Shown: piece by piece, positions 17,958 through 27,265 of the stretch
Numbering within the stretch: position 1 is the stretch's first letter
Layout of the letters: the number at the start of each line of letters is the position of its first letter
Origin: Novipirellula galeiformis
Lineage (GTDB): Bacteria; Planctomycetota; Planctomycetia; Pirellulales; Pirellulaceae
Length of the DNA stretch: 64,000 bases
Reading direction: 5' to 3'
NCBI RefSeq assembly: GCF_007860095.1
Contig: NZ_SJPT01000001.1
Span: forward strand, 62,544-126,543
Made by a program: the position numbers and the translations under genes
The notes under the pieces: model-generated
Database searches by the model: none
The model's input: the letters and a program-made list of their open reading frames with translations, nothing else
Told to the model about the DNA's origin: nothing

Positions 17958-18973
17958 CCCTGCAAACTCTTTTTGTGGGGGTCAGTGTCATCGTCGGATG
18001 ACGTGTCAGGTGAAGGTTGGTCGCCATCGCGGCGTTTTAAATGCGGTAAATCGAGCTCCGCTTGATCGACGGTCCACTCGCGCTCGTCACAGGCAAACTC
18101 GGAGCCTGACTTGGCCACGCCGCCGCCGACCATTTCTTGCTGTTCGGCTTCCACCGCTCGATGAATCGCAGCAATATATTCGTGGATCGAATGGTCCGAA
18201 AAATGGTCAATTTTCCTGCGTCTTAGTCCATGGATGAAGCCCCACCATCGATCGCGACGCTTGAGGATCATCCCGAGTCGCCCAAGCTTGCCATTGCGGT
18301 CGATATAGACTTCATTGCCACAATGGCGATAACCAAGCAAAGCTGGCGGTACACGGGTGACAATATCGTTGTTGTTGACGAACCGAAAATGGTCAAGGTT
18401 GACGTAATTGACGTACCGGTTGTTACCCACACGAGGGCTGCCGTACGTGTAAAGTTGTTCGGGATTCGCGGGGATATGCGAAAGGAAGCAGCGTCCCGAA
18501 CAAATCGTTGCCATCGCACCGCCGAGCGAGTGACCACAGAACCATAACGGTTGCTGGTTGCTCATCAATGCCGTTTCAATCATCGGCCACAGATCGTCCA
18601 CTTCGCGTTTAAAACCGCGGTGCACTTTGCCGACGGTTTCGGCGACCACCGAAGCGGCATTCGCATCGGCTTGGATATCGTTCCATTCATTGGGCTCGGT
18701 ACCGCGGCAGGCGATCACACAATCAAACTCATTGCGAAATCGAAACGCTTGGGAGCCATCGTGATCGTAGAAGGTGACATCATCAAAGCCAGCAACTTTT
18801 GCCGCGCGTCTCGCTTCGGCTTCATCGTTGTACGAAATCATCGACAATTCCGCGAACAGCAATGCACGCTGCAGAAACGTCAGATCGCGAATCGGGCCTT
18901 GGACGTTGGAATGAACAACAAATGCGACTTCACCTGGATCGCTAATGATGTTGTTGACCGTTTCTTCGATCAT
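17954..18973 (-). CDS. Class 3 lipase family protein
   Basis: A 339-residue alpha/beta hydrolase of the fungal-lipase-like class 3 family. Nucleophile elbow [14 protein letters not shown] (Ser about residue 149), acid in [12 protein letters not shown] and a candidate His in [11 protein letters not shown] form the triad. An upstream block [20 protein letters not shown] is typical of the family. There is no signal peptide, so it probably acts in the cytoplasm or at the inner leaflet on lipids. The C-terminal 60 residues are acidic and unstructured-looking. It is coupled to the MoxR-like ATPase through a 4-bp overlap, which suggests ATPase-assisted control of the hydrolase (inference). Confidence 0.88.
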   Translation of the reverse strand: MIEETVNNIISDPGEVAFVVHSNVQGPIRDLTFLQRALLFAELSMISYNDEAEARRAAKVAGFDDVTFYDHDGSQAFRFRNEFDCVIACRGTEPNEWNDIQADANAASVVAETVGKVHRGFKREVDDLWPMIETALMSNQQPLWFCGHSLGGAMATICSGRCFLSHIPANPEQLYTYGSPRVGNNRYVNYVNLDHFRFVNNNDIVTRVPPALLGYRHCGNEVYIDRNGKLGRLGMILKRRDRWWGFIHGLRRRKIDHFSDHSIHEYIAAIHRAVEAEQQEMVGGGVAKSGSEFACDEREWTVDQAELDLPHLKRRDGDQPSPDTSSDDDTDPHKKSLQG

Positions 18974-19018
18974 GAGAGTTGCTCCAGTGCGAGGCGTTTG
19001 TTTCCAATTCGATTAAGG

Positions 19019-19058
19019 AAGCGACAACGCCGCTTTGGTCTGAGCGGCGTTGTCGCTT
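19019..19058 (-). terminator. Strong hairpin downstream of nadB
   Basis: Perfect 16-bp inverted repeat, AAGCGACAACGCCGCT at 19019-19034 and its complement at 19043-19058, with an 8-nt loop. It lies 31 bp after the nadB stop and before the lipase gene. The tract following it on the minus strand (TTCCTTAAT) is only weakly T-rich, so it may be an intrinsic terminator or an RNA-stabilising 3' end. Confidence 0.7.
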
Positions 19059-19089
19059 CGCCAGGCTATCGACTCACGCGGCTGGTGAT

Positions 19090-20748
19090 TTAGTTTGAAC
19101 GCGAAATTTCGTTGGGTTCCAATGGGGGACCTATTTTGGGATGCCCGCCGTCGACGTCAATCTGTTGGCTGAGATGACGCCGCCAGTTTTCATCGTCGAC
19201 CTGAGGAAAATCGGAGCGAAAATGGACGCCACGAGATTCTGTTCTTACCAGCGCCGCACGGACCGTGCATGACGCAACGAGCAACATATTTTGAAGCTCC
19301 CAGCCTTCAACGGTGTCAAATTGGCGTGCCATCACATAGGCTGCAAACGAGCGGATCGAGTCCTCGGCTTCACGCAGTCCCTCGGCATCACGCTCGACTC
19401 CGGCCCAACGCCCCATCAAGCTTTTCAGTGAGACGCGAACGTCCGCGACGTCAAAGGATTCATTGTGAGCGTGCACAGGATGCTGGATCGGCAACGCTTC
19501 AAGCTTATTGACGCTCTCGGCGGCGGATCGCGACGCAGCCTCCCCCGCGTGCGCCCCATACACGAGGCCTTCGAGAAGGCTGTTGCTGGCCAATCGATTC
19601 GCACCGTGAAGGCCGCTGCTCGTCGCTTCCCCGGCCGCCCATAACCCAGGCAAACTGGTCCGTCCTTGGCGGTCCACCGTCACGCCCCCAATCATGTAAT
19701 GCGCCCCAGGACGAACCGGGATGCGATCGCTGGTAATGTCCAACCCGAACTTGGCACAGGCTTCGGCAATCCCGGGGAATCGTTTGAGCACATGCGCGGC
19801 GTCGAGATGTGCCAGATCCAAGTAGACACAGGGATGCTTGGTCGCGTCCATTTGGCGGATGATTGACTGGCTGACCACATCGCGCGGCGCCAATTCACCG
19901 CGGGAATCATATTCAGGCATAAAGCGGTGCCCGGTCGCATCGACCAAATACGCACCCTCACCCCTAATCGCTTCCGTGATCAACGAACGCGAGGAGCCGG
20001 CGATGTACAACACCGTGGGATGGAATTGAATGAATTCCATGTCACGCAACTGAACTCCCGCGCGATAGGCAATCGCCAGACCATCGCCCGTCGCAACCGG
20101 TGGGTTGGTCGATTCACGATAGATTTGACCGGCGCCTCCGGTACAAAGGATCGTTTCTTTCGCCCAAACCATCAACGGGCGATTGTCGGGACCGACAATG
20201 ATGGCACCGCGACAGCGTCCTTCGTACGTCAATAAGTCGACCGTGAAGGCATTGTCCCAAATTTCCACATTGGGCAGACTGCGTGTGCGATCAATCACCG
20301 CTCGCATGATCTCCGCCCCGGTGGAGTCTCCTTGGGCGTGAACGATCCGCTCGCGACTGTGCCCCCCTTCGCGGCCCAGAGAGAGTTCACCGTCGGCTTC
20401 GTCAAAGCGCGTCCCCCAGCGAATCAATTCTTCGATTCGACGTGGCCCTTCACGGATCACCATGTCCACCGTGCTGATGTCACATAGATTGCCGCCGGCA
20501 TGCAGCGTGTCGATCACATGGTCTTCGAAACGATCATCCGGATCGACCACGCCAGCGATTCCTCCTTGAGCATAATTGCTGTTCGATTCGCGGAGTTTGT
20601 CTTTGGTTACCACCAAGACTGAGCGATTGGATTCCACCGCGTTCGCCGCGCGCAGCCCCGCTAAACCACCCCCAATCACCAACACATCGGTAAATCGATG
20701 GAGGGAACGGCGTGTATCAATGGGCAATAAGTAACGGGGGGTCATCAT
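19090..20748 (-). CDS. nadB: L-aspartate oxidase
   Basis: Oxidises L-aspartate to iminoaspartate, the first step of de novo NAD synthesis. The 552-residue flavoprotein shows the FAD dinucleotide motif VLVIGGGLAGLRAANAVE (residues about 23-40), SNYAQGGIAGV, the HSRERIVHAQGDSTGAEIM segment and the C-terminal GLWAAGEATSSGLHGANRLA, then SNSLLEGLVYGAHAGE. The arrangement is that of NadB rather than succinate dehydrogenase flavoprotein: no SDH partners are nearby and the length fits. It stands alone with a hairpin after its stop. nadA and nadC are not in the window. Confidence 0.95.
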   Translation of the reverse strand: MMTPRYLLPIDTRRSLHRFTDVLVIGGGLAGLRAANAVESNRSVLVVTKDKLRESNSNYAQGGIAGVVDPDDRFEDHVIDTLHAGGNLCDISTVDMVIREGPRRIEELIRWGTRFDEADGELSLGREGGHSRERIVHAQGDSTGAEIMRAVIDRTRSLPNVEIWDNAFTVDLLTYEGRCRGAIIVGPDNRPLMVWAKETILCTGGAGQIYRESTNPPVATGDGLAIAYRAGVQLRDMEFIQFHPTVLYIAGSSRSLITEAIRGEGAYLVDATGHRFMPEYDSRGELAPRDVVSQSIIRQMDATKHPCVYLDLAHLDAAHVLKRFPGIAEACAKFGLDITSDRIPVRPGAHYMIGGVTVDRQGRTSLPGLWAAGEATSSGLHGANRLASNSLLEGLVYGAHAGEAASRSAAESVNKLEALPIQHPVHAHNESFDVADVRVSLKSLMGRWAGVERDAEGLREAEDSIRSFAAYVMARQFDTVEGWELQNMLLVASCTVRAALVRTESRGVHFRSDFPQVDDENWRRHLSQQIDVDGGHPKIGPPLEPNEISRSN

Positions 20749-21382
20749 CGACGTCGTCTTTCTCCGGTGGCTGCGCGTATCGACATCATGCTGTTATAGC
20801 GGATACGTTGGTGCACCATGAGTACGGGTGTCGAGCTTCGTTCATCGCCAACCGCTCGAGCGGATCGGAGGCCGCCGTGGCCCGCTACGCCCGCGTTTGG
20901 GTGGATTCAGCCCGCGAGCATCGAAGCCCCTGTCCGCCCTGGCCCCCATTAATCGCGTGATCGCAAGGAGACGTTTTTTTGCCAGACGTGAGGGTCGCTA
21001 TGATTAAAATGCCTTGAACGACCAAATTCCTGGCCTCGGTAACCAAATTCATCGTTCCCGGTAATGGCACGCTTCCCATGGCGGCCAAAATCGGGGAAAA
21101 AACAGAGCGGTTAGCAAACTGCTTGGACACAATCTCCATCGGTGTAACGAAAACTCCCGTGGCGTAGCGACAATCGTGGCGCTACAAATCAATCCAGATA
21201 GCCTCTTAGCCCAAGTCACCCCCACGTGCATCGATGAGACGCCGTGAGCGGTGGCACCTAGGTTGCCGTTGGCGTCCCCCTCCGCCAGCGTGTGGCTTGA
21301 CAATTTCGATGACGGCCGCAGCGACGAAATCGGTCACAATGCTTGCGAAACCTAATAAAGTTGGCAAAACAACGATAAATTC
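20749..21382. other. Intergenic, no gene seen
   Basis: About 630 bp between divergent nadB and pssA. No protein-like frame. A short GTAGCG/CGCTAC inverted pair lies near 21164-21186. It presumably holds both promoters, but I see no clear -35/-10 pair. Confidence 0.5.
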
Positions 21383-22417
21383 ATGAGTGAACTCAAACGC
21401 AGTTTGTTCGGCAGCCGGTCGCAACAACGACCTCACGATGAGCCGATCAATGAAACCGATGAAACCAGCGAAACCGATGAAACCAGCGAGGAAGGATCGT
21501 CGCTCGACGAAGGGCAATCCGGATCAGAACGCCATTCCCATGCTCCCCAATTTGGCGGCAAAATCCGATTTGGCGAACGCTTGAGGCCCAAAAGACCTCG
21601 CAAACGTCGCAAGCGAAAAATTAATCTAGCCGTTTTGCCAACCTTGTTGACCCTCGGCAACGCAGTGTGTGGGATGGCGGCAATCTCGGTTGCAATGAGC
21701 GATTCACTGGCACGTGCCCCCGAAGAAAAGCTATTCCTCGCCGGAGTGCTGATCTTTATCGGCATGGTTTTTGACGCTTTAGACGGATCCGCCGCACGAT
21801 TGACCGGACAAGAAAGTCGCTTTGGGGCGGAACTCGACAGCCTCTGTGACGCGATCACCTTTGGCACCGCGCCCGCCGTGATCGTGTGGCGAATTAGCGA
21901 TGTGTTTCCGCAAAAATTAAGCTGGGCGATCGGCGTCTTGTTTACCTTGTGTGTGCTGATTCGCTTGGCCCGATTTAACGTTGAAACCGCTGACGATGAT
22001 CCCCATGACGGCTTCGAAGGGCTTCCCAGCCCGGCGGCTGCGGGAGCCATCGCCGCGTTTGCGATCGCGATGCCCGACCTCGCCGCGATCGCGACGGACC
22101 CGTTCTATCCCGAATTTGCCCACAAAATTGCCCAATACGCCCTGCTGTCCTCTCACTACGTGATCCCTACCTTGGCGGTCGCTTTGGCCTATTTAATGAC
22201 ATCGCGGTTCCAATATCCCCACGTCTTCCAACAGCTTGTCAAAGGGCGTTGGTCGACGCATCAATTTGGCCAAGCGCTGTTTGCGATTGTTGCCGGATTC
22301 ATTTTGCATTGGGTGGCGCTGCCGATCGCGTTCTGTTACTTCGCCTTCGGCCCCCCCTTGCGAGCGCTGATGGGACGTAAAACGAGCAAAATGGACCCTA
22401 CCACCGCCGATTCATAG
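21383..22417 (+). CDS. pssA: CDP-diacylglycerol-serine O-phosphatidyltransferase
   Basis: Makes phosphatidylserine from CDP-diacylglycerol and serine at the inner membrane. The CDP-alcohol phosphatidyltransferase signature DG-x2-AR-x8-G-x3-D-x3-D is complete: DGSAARLTGQESRFGAEL, then DSLCD (about residues 134-156). About seven hydrophobic segments follow the roughly 75-residue charged N-terminus, which includes a tandem ETDETS duplication. The start at 21383 gives MSELKRSLFGSRSQ. The methyltransferase 508 bp downstream probably completes a PS to PE to PC route, with the decarboxylase elsewhere. Confidence 0.93.
   Translation: MSELKRSLFGSRSQQRPHDEPINETDETSETDETSEEGSSLDEGQSGSERHSHAPQFGGKIRFGERLRPKRPRKRRKRKINLAVLPTLLTLGNAVCGMAAISVAMSDSLARAPEEKLFLAGVLIFIGMVFDALDGSAARLTGQESRFGAELDSLCDAITFGTAPAVIVWRISDVFPQKLSWAIGVLFTLCVLIRLARFNVETADDDPHDGFEGLPSPAAAGAIAAFAIAMPDLAAIATDPFYPEFAHKIAQYALLSSHYVIPTLAVALAYLMTSRFQYPHVFQQLVKGRWSTHQFGQALFAIVAGFILHWVALPIAFCYFAFGPPLRALMGRKTSKMDPTTADS
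21452..21487. repeat. In-frame 18-bp tandem duplication
   Basis: Two perfect 18-bp units (GAAACCGATGAAACCAGC) at 21452-21469 and 21470-21487, encoding ETDETS twice in the N-terminal linker of pssA. Confidence 0.95.
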
Positions 22418-22924
22418 TGCGTGGTCCATTCGAGATCGAAGTCGCCGCCCATTCCCAGAGGTGCCGATTTCCCCAGGGGTGCCGATTTCGTCGCCCCCAA
22501 TCCCGTTGGCGCCCGAAACGAACCGCCAGCGATGAACATCCGCACCCCGTTTTCGCGATCCGCGGCCTCCAGCGTTCCATTGGGTGGTGGTTCAAAACTA
22601 AATTTTGCGTATTTCAGCTGCAGTGGGGCGGTATAATTGCTCGATCATCAAAAATCCAACGGCGCGGAAACGTCGACCTAATTGCACCCGATTTGTATCA
22701 GCCGTGTAATAGATTCACGCAAATCGCGTTTAAGGGGTGTTTTTCAACAGACCCTAAAGGCTATCCTAGCAACGACTTAACAGACGTCTGAGCGTTGCGG
22801 TGCCTGAGATGGGACCGCGACGCCGAAACGGCAATGCTTCAATTCGACAGCGATGATACGTTTGGGCAGGCCGGCATTGATATCAAAACAGAATCACTGA
22901 GCATTTCACCGGGTTTCAAAATCG
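22418..22924. other. Intergenic stretch upstream of methyltransferase
   Basis: No gene. GGTGCCGATTTC is repeated near 22460-22490. A TATAAT hexamer at 22632-22637 could be a -10 element, but no good -35 box sits at 16-18 bp, so I do not call a promoter. Confidence 0.45.
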
Positions 22925-23584
22925 ATGAGCACTGTTTCGCCAACAAAGGACGCCAAGTCCGCCGAGCCACATCGCAGCCGTTTGTACAACAATTTGGTCC
23001 CGGTTTACCAAGGATTGTGGCCAGCGGTTGCCAAGCGAAACATCCGCAGTGCAATCGCGGCGCTGAACATTTCCAGCGGCACCGAAGTGCTCGAAGTGGG
23101 TGTCGGCACCGGATTGTCGCTCGACAGCTATCCGCATGACATCCGTTTAACCGGGGTCGATCTTTCGGAGGCAATGTTGGCCGAAGCGGAACAGTTGGTC
23201 GCACAAAAGCAGTGGAGCCACATCAACGTGCTTCCCATGAATGCGGAACGGTTGACCTTTGAGGACAACGGCTACGACGTGGTCACGTCGTTTCACACGA
23301 TTAGCGTGGTTTCCAAGCCGCGCTCGATGATGAGCGAGATGGTGCGAGTGTGTCGACCAGGTGGCAAAATCTTAATGGTCAACCATTTTCGTAGTGAAAA
23401 TCCCTTGATCGCCAAAGTGGTCGACTCCGCGGGTAACATCACACGTCGCTTGGGGTGGCGCACCGATTTGAATCTCCAGGATGTGGTCGCCGGTTTACCG
23501 TTGCGTTTTGATCGCTGCTACAAACCGACTCCAATGTCCTTTTTCACGATCATGGAAGCGACCGTGACCAAAGGCGACGCCTAA
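22925..23584 (+). CDS. Phosphatidylethanolamine N-methyltransferase-like protein
   Basis: A 219-residue class I SAM methyltransferase. Motif I is VLEVGVGTGLSLDSY (about residues 55-69), followed by RLTGVDLSEAMLAEAEQLVA and a post-motif YDVVTSFHTISVV and CRPGGKILMVNHF. The overall pattern, including the N-terminal RSRLYNNLVPVYQGLWPAVA and the C-terminal half, resembles bacterial PmtA of the Rhodobacter type, which methylates phosphatidylethanolamine to phosphatidylcholine. The position after pssA supports a phospholipid role. It could also act on another small molecule. The 5' frame from 22795 in another register is a shadow. Confidence 0.8.
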   Translation: MSTVSPTKDAKSAEPHRSRLYNNLVPVYQGLWPAVAKRNIRSAIAALNISSGTEVLEVGVGTGLSLDSYPHDIRLTGVDLSEAMLAEAEQLVAQKQWSHINVLPMNAERLTFEDNGYDVVTSFHTISVVSKPRSMMSEMVRVCRPGGKILMVNHFRSENPLIAKVVDSAGNITRRLGWRTDLNLQDVVAGLPLRFDRCYKPTPMSFFTIMEATVTKGDA

Positions 23585-23622
23585 TCCGCTCGACAGCGAA
23601 GGGACTGGTCACCCCTGCCCCT

Positions 23623-23664
23623 TGATTGGCCCAGCCGAATCTATGATTGGCCCAGCCGAATCTA
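23623..23664. repeat. 21-bp tandem duplication in intergenic DNA
   Basis: Two perfect adjacent 21-bp copies (23623-23643 and 23644-23664) starting TGATTGGCCCAGCC. The rest of the gap to 23821 is C/T-rich with further imperfect TTGGCCCCGTTACT copies near 23797-23830. Confidence 0.95.
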
Positions 23665-23821
23665 AATGACCGGCCCAGGGCTCTCCCTGGCCAGCCACTC
23701 GACCGGCCCTGTGGCCCCGCCAAACGGCCGTTGAATCGACCGCCAGCGGTGCTCGCTCTTTCTCGGCGCCCGCTTTTTTGGGGCCCTGTTCTTTTCTTGG
23801 CCCCGTTACTCCTTGGCCCCG

Positions 23822-24634
23822 TTACTTCTTGGTCCCGTCTTGGCCGATTCCCTCTTTGAGATGGGCTGCGTAAACACGCGCGATGTCTCCCATGTAATGG
23901 CGAGGTGCATCTTTCGCGGCGCGTTGCAGCAACTCAGATGCCTTCACTGATTCGCCCGCCGCATCGGCGTAAAGTCCAAGATAGAAATCGCCATAGAACG
24001 CCGCTTCAGCTCGCTCGCGTGTACCGACCTTCGTTTCGTTGACGCGTTGGTTCACCCCCTCGGTATTCCCGGTCGAAAGCAGTTCATGAATCTCGGCCAT
24101 GGGAACCCGGGCGTCGTTAGGAGCCGGTAGGATCAACTTCCTTGCTTCTTCAAACGACTTTGCTTTTGCGACGCAGAGGAAATGCCAGGCCGCGTTTTCG
24201 ACATCGTGCGGATTGACGGTGCGATGCGCTTCAAACTGCTTCGCCGCGTCTTCATATTGTCCAATCAAATACAGTGCGATCCCGCGTTGCCAAAGCTCGG
24301 GCATCTGCTCCGGGAACGCCTTGGCGTAGCGGTTGAAAATCCGCGCAGACCACTCTGGTTTTCCACTGCGGAGATAAATATCGGCTGCCAATCGCGTCGC
24401 GCGGGAATCCGTGTTGTGTTGGCGAACCATTGCATCGGCCGACGCAATCGCAAGCTCGGAGTTGCCTTCCTGCAATGCCTTTAATGCCGCAGCACGCAAG
24501 GATGACGCGGAAAGCGAGTCGGAATCTTGAGAATGACCACGCTGTGAAATGCAGGCGGAGTGCATCATCACGCAAGCCGCTACGAAAAACATCAATAGGA
24601 ACCGCTGACTTTTAGAACGCAAACGCGATGGCAT
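23822..24634 (-). CDS. TPR-like lipoprotein
   Basis: Start chosen at the ATG at 24634, one base after the stop of the upstream gene. It gives MPSRLRSKSQRFLLMFFVAA and a lipobox MHSAC, so the protein is probably a lipoprotein. Residues about 45-270 carry TPR-like helix pairs (LRAAALKALQEGNSELAIAS, ATRLAADIYLRSGKPEWSAR, ELWQRGIALYLIGQYEDAAK, FYLGLYADAAGESVKASELL). TPR proteins bind partners; no enzymatic motif is seen. Tight packing behind the chorismate-lyase-like gene makes it the last gene of the terpenoid-type operon. Confidence 0.83.
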   Translation of the reverse strand: MPSRLRSKSQRFLLMFFVAACVMMHSACISQRGHSQDSDSLSASSLRAAALKALQEGNSELAIASADAMVRQHNTDSRATRLAADIYLRSGKPEWSARIFNRYAKAFPEQMPELWQRGIALYLIGQYEDAAKQFEAHRTVNPHDVENAAWHFLCVAKAKSFEEARKLILPAPNDARVPMAEIHELLSTGNTEGVNQRVNETKVGTRERAEAAFYGDFYLGLYADAAGESVKASELLQRAAKDAPRHYMGDIARVYAAHLKEGIGQDGTKK

Positions 24635-24635
24635 C

Positions 24636-25259
24636 TCAAGAGTCCTCCGACGCAAGGGAAGAAAATGAAGGGGGGGGAACTGGCGAGACGATCTCGAGCA
24701 ATTCAATCGCCGGGTCGCCATCGCAATAGATTAATGCGGTACGCCCATAAAGCAGCTGTCCAATCGCGACTTGCATCCGAGAAGCGAGGGAGGGGCCCGC
24801 ACTTACTCGCCATAATCCGCATAATTGAACCTGGCGAAGCACGTTATGTTCGATCAAGACTCGGCCCAGGGGCGTGCCTTCACTCTCGATTCGCTTCCAC
24901 ACCGGTTCGCTAAGCTGATCGACGTTCAAACGGACAATTCCGTATTGAACGATTTGTCGGTCTTGTTGTGTCACCAACGTGATTTCTCGCGAATACCAAT
25001 TCGCATCTCGCTGCGTGCGGTGCACCACGACGTCAACGGCTTGTTCGTGAAATGCTTCCACGGTGACCGTCATGTGCTTGTGATGGTCGAGCAATTGATC
25101 ATACGGGGGCGGTACCGAGGCGACCGACTCGAACTTGCCAAGATCGGAATCAAGCAGTCCCCGCTTCCCCTCATCCGAAGTGGAATCGACGTCCTCGCTC
25201 GGCGAATAAAACTGTCCGACGAGATGCTCGATTTCGATGCTGAGTTTTTTAGACGACAT
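24636..25259 (-). CDS. Chorismate lyase-like protein (DUF98/UTRA-like fold)
   Basis: A 207-residue protein. Residues about 45-195 follow the chorismate pyruvate-lyase-like family: PPPYDQLLDHHKHMTVTVEA, VVHRTQRDANWYSREITLV, then RQIVQYGIVRLNVDQLSEPV, PLGRVLIEHNVLRQVQ and a C-terminal GRTALIYCDGDPAIELLEIV. Authentic family members convert chorismate to 4-hydroxybenzoate or 3-hydroxybenzoate and pyruvate. Whether this one is an enzyme or a binding protein is uncertain; the catalytic Arg/Glu set cannot be verified here. It sits 104 bp after the polyprenyl synthase gene and 1 bp before the lipoprotein gene, which suggests that an aromatic ring and a prenyl chain are used together. Confidence 0.75.
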   Translation of the reverse strand: MSSKKLSIEIEHLVGQFYSPSEDVDSTSDEGKRGLLDSDLGKFESVASVPPPYDQLLDHHKHMTVTVEAFHEQAVDVVVHRTQRDANWYSREITLVTQQDRQIVQYGIVRLNVDQLSEPVWKRIESEGTPLGRVLIEHNVLRQVQLCGLWRVSAGPSLASRMQVAIGQLLYGRTALIYCDGDPAIELLEIVSPVPPPSFSSLASEDS

Positions 25260-25363
25260 CGAACCCTTTGTGGTGGAGTGTATTGCGATCGAATTATCCG
25301 CAGCCCGCGGTTCTCAAATTTTTCGCTCCGAACGGGGACTGCATGTTTATTGCAGTCGCCGCG

Positions 25364-27265
25364 TCACACAATCGGCAACGTGTTGACCGGAATCGAGCTG
25401 AGCGAAATCAAGGTCGGAGTGGGCACTTCGGGACGCTCCAAAACGGTATCGACTAAGAAGTACATCAACCTTCGCAGCGACTCGGGTTCAAGCTCGTCGG
25501 CAATTTTTTCCGCTCGCGCCTGATGCTTGTCGACCAACTGCATCGCCGTTTCAAACACCCCTGCGGTGTGATACAAGCGAGTCGCGATGGTCAAGCGTTC
25601 GCTGTTACTGTACTTCTCAGGGCTCTCGACCACACTCATCAACAAGTCACGTTCGTCGCCTTGAAGCGTATCGAGTGCCAGCGCCCACAAGATCGTAGGA
25701 CGTCCGCCGAACAGATCGCCGCCCGCAGAAAGTTTGTTGTCTTCGTCGCCGTTCCAATCCCCGATATCGTTCAGAATTTGGAAGGCCACCCCAAGGTTTC
25801 GACAAAAATCGCGGATTGGTTTGCGATACGCCTCGGCGTCGCCGGCCAAACGAATGCCGCTGAACAACGCCGCTTCAAAGGCAGGCGAAGTTTTCAACGC
25901 GTACACCTTCAAGGCGTCCAATGGCGAAAGTTGACGATTCTTTGAATCACGCCAAAGCAACTCCGCCCCCTGACCTTCCGCCAACCGCGTGTGCGCGGTC
26001 GCCAAGGCGTCGAGCACATCCACGCGAGCGTCCGCAGAAATCGCATCGTCCGCATCACGCCGACTGAGCAATCGATAACCAAGGCCGATCAAATAATCAC
26101 CGACATTGATCGCGGTGGGCAAGCCAAAACGCTGGTGGACGGCCGGTTGTCCGTAGCGAAACCCGTCATCGTCTTCGATGTCATCGTGAACGAGACTCGC
26201 TTTGTGAAAGGTTTCGATGCTCATCGCCGCGCGCTGCACCGTCACCGGCAACGTTTTGACCGCATCGCTTCCCTCGCTGCCGGTGCACTCGGCGCCGGTC
26301 ATCGCATCGTAAGCGGCCAACGTGATGAAGGGTCGTGAGTGTTTGCCACCCCGCGCCAAAAAGTCGTAGGCGATGTGCTCCGTGGCCGCGATCGTATCGA
26401 GGTTTTCAATCGATTCGGCGGTCACCGCATGCGATCCAATCGGCGATTGGTCGCGGATTCGAGGAGCCAATTTCTGCAGCGAATCGGATTCAAACAACTC
26501 GCTCGCGGCGCGCATCAAATGGACATAGCTTCGCGTTTTCTGGCTTGCCGCTACGTAGGGAGTGCGGATCATCTGCTCCACCCACGACTCGTCCACTTTG
26601 GTGTTTCGGCAATCGCTGCTCAACAACGGAACCGCCATACAGGGAATGCCGGCGAGCAGCACTTTATCGATCGCTTTTTCCAACACGTTCAAGCAGGCCA
26701 CACCGACGACGGCATCCACGTAACCTCCGATGATGATCTTCAGCACGACCGGGGACCCCTCGGCTACCAGCACGCGGTACCCCATCTCTTCGGCGATCGA
26801 GCGAAAATCGGCAATGCTACAAGCACCGCACTCTTTACAGTTCATGCCAAATTGGTCGTACTCCGCCGGGCAACCCTCGGCATGTTTTAGGCAATGCGGA
26901 AGCAGGAACAAACGTCGTTCCGGTGGAACCGCAGCGAGCGATTCCTTCCAAAACTCACTGCTAATCATCACCATCATCCAGCCCAAGTAGCCTTCCGGTA
27001 GATCGGCTTCTTCAAGAAATCGTCGGGCGATCTGTTCCATTTGGTCCTTGTTCAACGGGACCGAGCGGTCGATGCGTTTGGCAACCTCGGCACAACGCGA
27101 ACGTAGACTTTCGCGCAACTCGAGGGTGGGAGGAACATCTTTCAAATGGCTGGTTTTTCGACGGGTCGTGCGCGCAGACGAATCGCCTTGCGTACCAGCG
27201 GAATGGGACGTTGTATTTGAAGTGGTTGCGGTCGACAAACCAGATTCCTTAGGTGGGATCATCAA
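25364..27265 (-). CDS. DUF116 - polyprenyl synthase fusion
   Basis: A 633-residue protein in two parts. Residues about 55-235 match DUF116: LFLLPHCLKHAEGCP (Cys125, Cys132), then NCKECGACSIAD (Cys143, Cys146, Cys149) and VVGVACLNVL, a likely metal or Fe-S binding cluster. Residues about 285-610 are an isoprenyl diphosphate synthase: GGKHSRP at 306-312, first Asp-rich motif HDDIEDDDGFRYG (Asp361, 362, 365), and a second region reading LNDIGDWNGDEDN with Asn in place of the first Asp. Small residues (Ala, Ser) at positions -5 and -4 from the first motif suggest a C20 or longer product. The gene overlaps the cyclase stop by 17 bp. Free-standing polyprenyl synthases are about 300-350 residues, so the fusion is unusual. 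Confidence 0.88.
   Translation of the reverse strand: MMIPPKESGLSTATTSNTTSHSAGTQGDSSARTTRRKTSHLKDVPPTLELRESLRSRCAEVAKRIDRSVPLNKDQMEQIARRFLEEADLPEGYLGWMMVMISSEFWKESLAAVPPERRLFLLPHCLKHAEGCPAEYDQFGMNCKECGACSIADFRSIAEEMGYRVLVAEGSPVVLKIIIGGYVDAVVGVACLNVLEKAIDKVLLAGIPCMAVPLLSSDCRNTKVDESWVEQMIRTPYVAASQKTRSYVHLMRAASELFESDSLQKLAPRIRDQSPIGSHAVTAESIENLDTIAATEHIAYDFLARGGKHSRPFITLAAYDAMTGAECTGSEGSDAVKTLPVTVQRAAMSIETFHKASLVHDDIEDDDGFRYGQPAVHQRFGLPTAINVGDYLIGLGYRLLSRRDADDAISADARVDVLDALATAHTRLAEGQGAELLWRDSKNRQLSPLDALKVYALKTSPAFEAALFSGIRLAGDAEAYRKPIRDFCRNLGVAFQILNDIGDWNGDEDNKLSAGGDLFGGRPTILWALALDTLQGDERDLLMSVVESPEKYSNSERLTIATRLYHTAGVFETAMQLVDKHQARAEKIADELEPESLRRLMYFLVDTVLERPEVPTPTLISLSSIPVNTLPIV

Noticed and set aside
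22632-22637. TATAAT as a promoter for the PE methyltransferase
   Set aside because: No acceptable -35 box at normal spacing, and it lies about 290 bp from the start codon.
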